A DNA stretch of 64,000 nucleotides from Eremothecium cymbalariae DBVPG#7215 (taxonomy: Eukaryota > Ascomycota > Saccharomycetes > Saccharomycetales > Saccharomycetaceae). Below, piece by piece: positions 57,613-64,000 of this stretch. The notes under the pieces are model-generated. The model saw only the letters and a program-made list of their open reading frames with translations. It ran no database searches and had not been told where the DNA came from. Numbering within the stretch: position 1 is the first letter of the stretch; every line of letters starts with the position of its first letter. The DNA lies in NCBI RefSeq assembly GCF_000235365.1, contig NC_016455.1, positions 310,001 through 374,000 of the forward strand, in the 5' to 3' direction. Made by a program: the position numbers and the translations under genes.

Positions 57613-58212
57613 TTATTGGTTCTCCCGCGTTTCCAATAGCATGTTTTCCATACCTTGTCGTAGCTCGGATGTTCTACCACCAATATCGTTACCCATGTAT
57701 CTGTTGTAGATATTCTCTAAGTCATCCAGCTCGTTCTTTATTGCCTCATTGAGTCGGCTTAATTCGTCTTTTAATTCTGAATTCATACTTTCTAAAGTCT
57801 TGGCACGATCATCCAATTTCTTCACTGACATCCATTTGCAACTCTCAATGTTCCCTAAGATAAGTTGTTCCGGTGAAAGTTCTTCAACCTTTATACGATT
57901 CAAGTTGTCGTCGTTTGAAGACTTTGATCTTAATTTTGCTTTCAACATCAAGTCATCTAACTCGTCTAACTTCGCTTGGGCGTTACGTTCTTCAAATATA
58001 GCTTGAAATTCTTGCTTGCATAGTTGGGACCAAAACTCACACACCTGAGTTTGACACGTTTTTAGATTGTTATAACCTTCTCTGGTAGAAATGTAACTTG
58101 GATAACAACTTGATAACTTATCCCAATTTTGCAATTTTGCAATAGATTGCGATAATGCCTTATCACAAACTTGGTTCAATCTCTTGAACCTGATTCTATG
58201 ATCTGCAGTCAT
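57613..58212 (-). CDS. NNF1: Kinetochore protein Nnf1 (MIND complex)
   Basis: A 199-residue coiled-coil protein with the Nnf1 opening MTADHRIRFKRLNQVCDKAL and the central FWSQLCKQEFQAIFEERNAQ, KLDELDDLMLKAKLR. Nnf1 is a subunit of the Mtw1/MIND complex that connects the inner kinetochore to the Ndc80 complex. Length equals the S. cerevisiae protein (201). I use the ATG at 58212; two upstream codons open with TTG. Position next to EDE1 and PXP2 matches YJR112W. Confidence 0.93.
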   Translation of the reverse strand: MTADHRIRFKRLNQVCDKALSQSIAKLQNWDKLSSCYPSYISTREGYNNLKTCQTQVCEFWSQLCKQEFQAIFEERNAQAKLDELDDLMLKAKLRSKSSNDDNLNRIKVEELSPEQLILGNIESCKWMSVKKLDDRAKTLESMNSELKDELSRLNEAIKNELDDLENIYNRYMGNDIGGRTSELRQGMENMLLETRENQ

Positions 58213-58422
58213 ATCCAAAACTCCTTATTCTGTTATTAAGTTAGTTGTGTTTGTTGTGGGTTGAAGATAAGAATTGTTTTTAAAAGGCGAAAGTTGGTGA
58301 ACATAAAAACCCTTTGAACATACTGTCAACTAGTTTTGTTAGTAGTTCTTCAGACAAGAGAAAATTGAATAGGGCAACATACTTTTAGTGTTCGAAATTA
58401 CTTAGTCGATGGTCAGCGGAGT

Positions 58423-59310
58423 ATGAAGGGATATTTACCTGCACCAATGGGCCAAGTTTTGAATGTTTCCAACTTGCTGCACCTATCATCGCAGTACAAG
58501 TCTGTAACCAAAGCAGGTCTCGCCCCACGTTTGGATACACTTTGGTACTTGGTAGCAGCTGCTACATTTACTTCTTGCAATGAACCTAAGGAAATTCCTA
58601 AGTTATACCACTTTGCATTGCTGCAAGAGGCTAGTAAAGCTCGGGCTACTTTGTCAGATGAAGATATTGCTAGACAAGTTATTTCTTTGTTTGAAAAAGA
58701 GGAAAGGATAAGAAGAGAAGTGTTCAGTAGGTGGTACCAGGAGCCAACCTCAGGCCAACTGCTTATCACAAAAAGGTTTAGAGAAGCTATTTTAAGGACG
58801 AGCGCATTGAGTGGGCTACCAAAAGCTATAAATAGTCTTCGAGAATTGGCACAAGAGACCCCTGAAAACCTATTACCTTTCCAGCCAACAATATCAAGCG
58901 ATGAAACCGATTCTCACAAATTGTTCAAAAATGTTCATAGAGATATTGATATGTCTACCCAAGAGGTTGTAGACCGAGGTATGGCTCTTTGGAATCGTAT
59001 CTATGGCAAAGTCTCAAATAAAGTCATTAACAATCTAAACAACAGTTATCCTGACCTTTGGTATCATACCATGGCCCATATATATGGACCACTTCTTTCA
59101 GAGGCAGGAACTCTTGATCCACAAGAATTGAGTATGATAATTATTGCGAGCCTTGTACCCCAGGACGTTAATGCTCAATTATGGGGACATTTAAAAGGTG
59201 CATCCAACCTAGGTTGTGATCGTGAGGTGATTGATGTGGTGAGAGATTTAAGTATCACCATATCAAGATTATGTAATGTTAACTGGAAAATGGGAATCAC
59301 AAAATTATGA
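58423..59310 (+). CDS. PXP2: Peroxisomal Pxp2-type protein (CMD-like fold)
   Basis: A 295-residue protein resembling YJR111C/Pxp2, a peroxisomal matrix protein with similarity to the carboxymuconolactone decarboxylase (alkylhydroperoxidase D-like) family. The region MAHIYGPLLSEAGTLDPQEL and SMIIIASLVPQDVNAQLWGH LKGASNLGCDREVIDVV has the pattern of that fold: helix, Glu-hydrophobic cluster, H-x-x-G-A-x-N-x-G. The canonical CxxC is not obvious. A peroxisomal signal is not evident; it ends ITKL, a weak PTS1-like tripeptide (TKL). A six-codon upstream ORF (58409-58426) overlaps the start ATG. Convergent with YMR1. Confidence 0.85.
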   Translation: MKGYLPAPMGQVLNVSNLLHLSSQYKSVTKAGLAPRLDTLWYLVAAATFTSCNEPKEIPKLYHFALLQEASKARATLSDEDIARQVISLFEKEERIRREVFSRWYQEPTSGQLLITKRFREAILRTSALSGLPKAINSLRELAQETPENLLPFQPTISSDETDSHKLFKNVHRDIDMSTQEVVDRGMALWNRIYGKVSNKVINNLNNSYPDLWYHTMAHIYGPLLSEAGTLDPQELSMIIIASLVPQDVNAQLWGHLKGASNLGCDREVIDVVRDLSITISRLCNVNWKMGITKL

Positions 59311-59432
59311 AGCTGAGACGCACTTATTTATTATCCGGTGTATCATAATCGTTAGTCTAAATTATCTATCTATGTACAATGACTTATGTGGTTACATTAC
59401 ATTTGGGAAACAAACGATATCTAGAGGCCACA

Positions 59433-61426
59433 TCATTTCTTGCCAAATATGTCTAGTGAAAATGTAGCAAGCTTAGAGGTTATTTTGTAAATTTTTATAC
59501 TATTACCATCATCAGGAGTTTGTTGAGAAGCCGTGTTGTTGCTTTCATTGGAAGCCGAGTCATTAGTATCAATCATTTCGTCAAACTTACGGCCAAACAA
59601 TTGCCACCACCATTGGACTTTGTTAAGGTCAGGTAAAATCCAATCTTCTTCTTCCTGTGGATTGATGGGTTTAAAACTCGAGTTGGTAAATTCTCGGGTT
59701 CTAGAGCGGAAGTAGTCCCAAACACTACGAGTTGTATTATATGCATCATTGAATACTCTTTCCTTTTCGTTATCGAAGATGAACGTTCCATATTGGCATG
59801 AATAAAGGTGATAGACTAATCTTCTTAAGAAACGTTCGTTGAATTCGAACTGCTCTGGATTTTGTATTAGTAATTGATATACGCAGTCCAAAAACTGCTG
59901 GAAAATCGGCGAACCGAGTTTTAGATTAGTCTTCTTTTTAATATGACTTGATTTCCTTACCACTAATTCTGAAGTGGATACAGCAACATCTGTATATTCA
60001 CCATTATCTATTGGCTGGTTATTCGAGATATTTATACGATTGATTGAGTTGTCTCTGAAAACTGACTCTGAGCTGAGATGGCCACATCTTTCTGCAAATC
60101 TATGTCCAAATGAAAGCCAATCCTTTTCGACAAGAACCATGAAACCTTCAAAAGTTCTGAAATAAGGATCTAGGCAAAGCTGGACAAGTGAACAAATTTG
60201 AGCGGTACGATCCCAGCCATCGGAGCAATGGACTAAAATATTGGATCTATTGAAAATGATAGATTTTGTTAATGTATCTGCTGACGAAAGTAATAGCCTT
60301 ATGTGCTTTAACCAATTCGCTGCTTTGCTGATGTTTAACGAGTGCCTGTCTATAGGTAAATTCAAGTCATTGTCAACTATGAAGTTCTCCACCATGAAAT
60401 TTAGTGTATCTCTCATAACATGGATATTGTCTATGCCAAGAAACATCCTTGTGCAAGTATTGTTGAAGCTGTAATTGTCCATATTTTCGGTACCTCCGCC
60501 TAAAGCAGTTTGGGCCATCGCATTGGTGGCAGGCCTTGCATCGACAATCAGGTTCTTATTCGTTTGGTTTATCGCACATTTGAAAGACTCATAAACAATT
60601 TTTTCATCTTGGATCGACCTTTGTTGAGTCAATCCAGGAAGGGGTTGTGCAGATCGTATGATTGAGGCCCCTGTCTTCTTATAATAATAGGTCAACACCG
60701 GTATTCTGTTTTGAGATCTATATTTGCTTGCATGCTTTAAAAGAGCATCAGAAATCATAGCAGGTACCACTAAAATTCGGGGATATGTGCCACACAATTG
60801 GAAATTATCGTTAACGCTAGTAGATCGCCAAGTTGAATCAGAGTCCAAGGTTAATCCTTGTCTTCTAAATTCCAATAACGGTTCATAAAGCTTCCAACTA
60901 TTAAATTGCAACTCTGTTTTATTTGGAACATATATAAACGCATAGAGTTGTGAAGCTTGGTGTAAAACAGTTAAATGTAAAATAGAGTCAAAAACGTCCT
61001 GCGCCGTGGATTCTATAGGGAAATCTAACGAGAAAACTGTATAATCCTTACCAACGATCTTAACGTTTGCAAACCCCCATATATCTTTCCCTCTATATAA
61101 AGGCTTGGTACTACCATCCAGATCATGCTTATGCTTCGATATAATCGCACTACCTTTATTTTTAAAAACAGTCCCAATAGTAGGATAAGAAACCCAAAAC
61201 TCTCTAGAAATAGACCCACTAGTAAATATCAAATGATGTGTAGTCAGATGCAACGTACCTTCTATCGATACCCCTTTTTTATGGAGTATAACGTTGTTAA
61301 CCTAAAAATAACAGGCTATAGTTAGTATTCATGAAACAAAACTGCTTGCTGCTACAGCTTCCCATTGATATAATATAACTTCATTCCATACATAACACAT
61401 ACTTTTGCGACTTTGATATATTCCAT
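59433..61426 (-). CDS. YMR1: Phosphatidylinositol 3-phosphatase of the myotubularin family, spliced
   Basis: Exon 1 is 61426-61403 (24 nt), exon 2 is 61301-59433; together 630 residues. Splicing gives MEYIKVAKVNNVILHKKGVS followed by IEGTLHLTTHHLIF, matching the N-terminal PH-GRAM domain of Ymr1; exon 2 alone would begin inside it. The phosphatase domain contains the myotubularin P-loop VHCSDGWDRTAQ (about residue 368), with preceding MAQTALGGGTENMDNY and SNILVHCS. WLSFGHRFAERCGH is the following conserved block. Ymr1 removes the 3-phosphate of PI3P on endosomes. S. cerevisiae Ymr1 is slightly longer (688). Synteny YJR110W. Confidence 0.96.
61302..61402 (-). other. YMR1 spliceosomal intron (101 nt)
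   Basis: Minus strand: perfect donor GTATGT, perfect branch TACTAAC (61327-61321), pyrimidine-rich tract and acceptor TAG ending at 61302, 20 bases past the branch A. Phase 0. S. cerevisiae YMR1, as I remember it, is intronless. Confidence 0.93.
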
Positions 61427-62467
61427 CTCATCCAGGTTTTGAAGAGGGCAAATAACACTATATACTATCCTTCAGAAAACCTAGAAGCGAACAGGAACTC
61501 TGCGATGAACGGCCACTGCTTAGCTCCATCTATCGGGTTCTTCCTTTAACAGGGGAGAGTGAGATATGCAGTATTAGAAATCCCAATGTTCCCAACCAGG
61601 GCCCATCAAATATAGTGTTACCCGCACAAAATATCCTTAACTGAAGGGCGCCATGAACCTGGAATCTGAATGACAGCATCCAGACCGATAAATGATAGAG
61701 GTTTGGGGAATAAACACACAAGATTATAGAGTTTTTTATGTATATTTTATGACGATATTTACCAATATTTGAAGCGGTAAACATTTTGTACAGCAAAATA
61801 TGAAGATAGGAACCAACCATGAAGAGGCAAGGGTTAACATAGACAAAGACCTTTTTTTATATCAAAGATAAAAATACAACCTTAGTAGACCTTTGATAAC
61901 ATCTGAAGAGCAATGGAGCTTAATTTAGCCTGGATTTCAACCAATATAATATGTGTCAACAATAAAGGAAACCAATAACAAGTAAAAATAATTAAAAAAA
62001 TCCGATAACATAGGCACTTCTGTTGAACGAATTGCACAAAATGAGTGTGATATAATCGCAGAACCCTCTCTACATATTTCTCGTCCACTGCCAAAGCCAA
62101 TGCAATTCTAAGTTTAATAGTAGTAGTAATAATAATAGTAATCAGATGATGGTGATAGTGGTGATGATAAAATAAGGGTAAAAATGTGGAGTCAAAAAAA
62201 TATAATAAAATAAAATAAAATAAAATAAAAGATATGCTCCAGTGAAAAAGATGAATACACGTCACACGTCGCTCTATGGACATCATTAAGTGGTTGGGAT
62301 AAAGAATAAGAACGGCAAACTAAAAATGAAAAGTGGACAAAATTCCTTAGCGGCCTGCTTCTTAGCTCATTGTTTTAAGAAATGCTTCATGTTCTTTTTC
62401 TCTTTTTTTGTATTTTTTCATTTCTTCTCTTTTCTCTCATAAATAGTATACTAAAGTTCACGTTTCT
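61427..62467. other. YMR1 upstream / MOH1 downstream region
   Basis: AT-rich, with an AAAAT tandem run at about 62202-62230 and T/C tracts near 62390-62440. Open frames here (for example minus 61882-62286) encode low-complexity hydrophobic sequence and are not called. Confidence 0.5.
62202..62230. repeat. AAAAT (TAAAA) pentanucleotide repeat
   Basis: About five to six copies of a five-base unit in the spacer between YMR1 and MOH1. Confidence 0.8.
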
Positions 62468-62842
62468 CTAGTCACATTCAGTGATGGGCTCTAGCTCCAG
62501 GATGTATTTGCCCTCCTTATATTCTTGGTCTCTTTTCTCACTCATCAGATACTTCCAACCAACAAGGTTCTTGCAAGTGTGGCAATATATATCACATACA
62601 ACATATCGCCCTGTTATCATATGCCTAGTTTCCCTGTGACCTTCCGTCACGTTAATGACCTTCCTCATGAGATATGCGTCACCCGTCACACCACGATAAT
62701 CTTTCGACATAATATGGTTAGAGGATGACAGATGTGTCCTGCAATGACTACAACCATATATCTCTAATTTAGCATATTTGGTTTTGATGCCAATAGCTCC
62801 AGAGGCAGGACGCTCTATGTAAACCGAATATCCTATGGCCAT
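62468..62842 (-). CDS. MOH1: Yippee-family zinc protein Moh1
   Basis: A 124-residue Yippee-like protein with two CxxC pairs forming one zinc site: YGCSHCRTHLSSSNHIMSKD (Cys 31 and 34) and CDIYCHTCKNLVGWKYL. Also typical are SKDYRGVTGDAYLM, ITGRYVVCDIYC and EYKEGKYILELEPI. In S. cerevisiae Moh1 (YBL049W, 138 residues) belongs to the GID/CTLH ubiquitin-ligase network and is linked to stationary-phase survival. Start MAIGYSVYIERP aligns with the yeast family. Order relative to EDE1 and YMR1 fits both the YBL and YJR blocks. Confidence 0.95.
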   Translation of the reverse strand: MAIGYSVYIERPASGAIGIKTKYAKLEIYGCSHCRTHLSSSNHIMSKDYRGVTGDAYLMRKVINVTEGHRETRHMITGRYVVCDIYCHTCKNLVGWKYLMSEKRDQEYKEGKYILELEPITECD

Positions 62843-63538
62843 GATAAGAGTACTATATAGTACTTCTTTCTGGCTTCCTCTTTCCGCAATAATGATAATA
62901 TCTACGTCTTGGTGCCGTTTTTTCCCTATCTTAAAAATTCGTAACTCCCTTCTGCTATTTTGGTAGAGTAGTAATAGAAGTTAGCTAGCTTCTAAGTGAA
63001 CCCCCCTGTTATGGCTTTGTAAATTTTATAACTTCAAGATGCTTTTGATGTCGAAATCAACCTCTTTCCCTATCAAAATGGTGTATACGTTTGTGCGTGT
63101 ACGGGGGTTTAACAAAGTAAGGGGGTTGCTTAATATAGGAGAAACAACTATCAACAGATCGATCAACAACACAGCAGCGATGACAGTAGAAGTAATCGTA
63201 ATAATAATGTGGTAGTGGCAGTGGTAGTAAAGATGTAATAATATATCGTCTACTCAATCCAACAATGAGTAATAGATATTAAAGAAAATGAATGTGTAAC
63301 AGGGGTTTTTATTTTCTTTTTTCCAAAAAGCTTCACTCAAAACGATTAAATGTTGAGATTATTGTGTATAAAGCGTTTGGAAGTTTCTAGGTTTCCACGA
63401 CTAGAATTTGCTGTTGATATTATGCTAAATATCTGTAAAGGTTCCTCCCTCCCTCCCCCCGGATACCCAGTAACTCGCTTCATAAATGCGATTCTCACAT
63501 CTGGGCTTTATCTATTACATGTTATGAGACATTTTTGA

Positions 63539-63580
63539 GGGGGGGGCGGTGAGGAAAGGGTGGATGGGGGGGGGGGCGCT
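63539..63580 (+). repeat. G-run cluster, quadruplex-capable
   Basis: Several runs of three or more G (two of eight or more) within about 40 bases on the plus strand. Confidence 0.7.
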
Positions 63581-63834
63581 AGATGGATAGCCACCATCTT
63601 CTAATAAAGGGATGTATTGCTAGGACTCGGGATTCCAATATGTGTGTACGGGTGTTTAACTATCACGTGAATTGGGAGTGTTATTGAACCAGTCTAATAC
63701 TTGTAGAATAATAGTATGGGTATCATTGGGTTGGTAGAGAAATAAGATTTGTGGTTTTAGTTTTATCAAGGTGGTTTGTAGGATAGTCGTTTAGTTCGAT
63801 AGGTAGAATGTGTTGGACGTTTGCGGCAAAGCGC

Positions 63835-63864
63835 TGTCGCATCAGAAAAGATCGCGATGCGACA
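63835..63864. repeat. Inverted repeat, 9-bp arms
   Basis: TGTCGCATC and GATGCGACA separated by 12 bases. Confidence 0.75.
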
Positions 63865-64000
63865 TGAGAAGCAGAAAAATCTGTCTACGATACATGGAGG
63901 CAAGTACAGACGGCCAGGCGTAGGAGATTATCAGAATACCACTGGTCTTCTTAGAGTACTTAGAGTATAATAGCATAAATATATATAAATATATATATAT

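Larger units (their letters stand above)
62843..64000. other. Gene-free right end, MOH1 upstream
   Basis: No supported gene. G-rich tracts, some with GGGGG beside A or T (stress-element-like), occur at about 63101-63125. A long G-run cluster is at 63539-63580, a 9-bp hairpin at 63835-63864, and the window ends in a TA repeat. Confidence 0.5.

Noticed and set aside
61882..62286. 134-codon hydrophobic minus-strand frame
   Set aside because: Tyr/His/Ile runs encoded by simple repeats (ATGATGGTGAT and AAAAT); no homology.

Overview
This window is nuclear DNA from a budding yeast of the family Saccharomycetaceae. It is densely packed with single-exon genes, has yeast-type splice signals (GTATGT, TACTAAC) in a few 5'-end introns, and nearly every protein has a clear Saccharomyces cerevisiae counterpart. 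The gene order mixes blocks that S. cerevisiae keeps on chromosomes II (YBL080-049), X (YJR091-113) and XVI (YPR043-046). Genes that S. cerevisiae has as duplicate pairs (JSN1/PUF2, RPL43A/B, URA7/URA8, ECM13/YJR115W) appear here once. That is the order expected of a lineage that never went through the whole-genome duplication (Kluyveromyces/Lachancea/Eremothecium/Zygosaccharomyces-like). I cannot name the species.

Layout. 0-9 kb: the tail of a YBL081W-like Ser/Asn/Gln-rich protein, mitochondrial amidotransferase subunit B (PET112), an unrecognised gene split by an apparent frameshift, and the RNA-binding Puf protein JSN1. 9.5-17 kb: septin/bud-site protein BUD4, polyadenylation factor FIP1 and the meiotic activator IME1. 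16.7-19.3 kb: a very long IME1 upstream region with GC-rich perfect hairpins. 19.3-25.6 kb: ribosomal protein RPL43 with a tiny first exon, the succinate-fumarate carrier SFC1, an unrecognised 628-residue protein and an aldo-keto reductase. 25.6-27.4 kb: a gene-free stretch with more perfect hairpins. 27.4-37.1 kb: a Bem1-like SH3-PX-PB1 scaffold, ubiquitin hydrolase YUH1, THP3, a decayed AIM25 scramblase pseudogene, RSM26, VPS25 and MCM16. 37.5-49.6 kb: CTP synthase, SOD1 (with intron), a thioredoxin-fold ER protein, HDEL receptor ERD2, proteasome subunit PRE7, carboxypeptidase S, an ECM13-like protein and COR1. 50-64 kb: PSY4, RSM7, a VanZ-like membrane protein, EDE1, NNF1, PXP2, YMR1 (with intron), MOH1 and a gene-free end.

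These are mostly independent housekeeping genes (mitochondrial translation and respiration, RNA processing, kinetochore, endocytosis, polarity), not an operon-like system. The most notable observations are the unambiguous AIM25 pseudogene in its ancestral slot, 5' introns in SOD1 and YMR1, a SOD1 that lacks the prolines tied to copper-chaperone dependence, a probable second Bem1-type polarity scaffold, a group of sequence-unrelated perfect GC-rich hairpins confined to about 17.8-26.4 kb, and two genes I cannot assign. No tRNA, rRNA, transposon, LTR or centromere was found.
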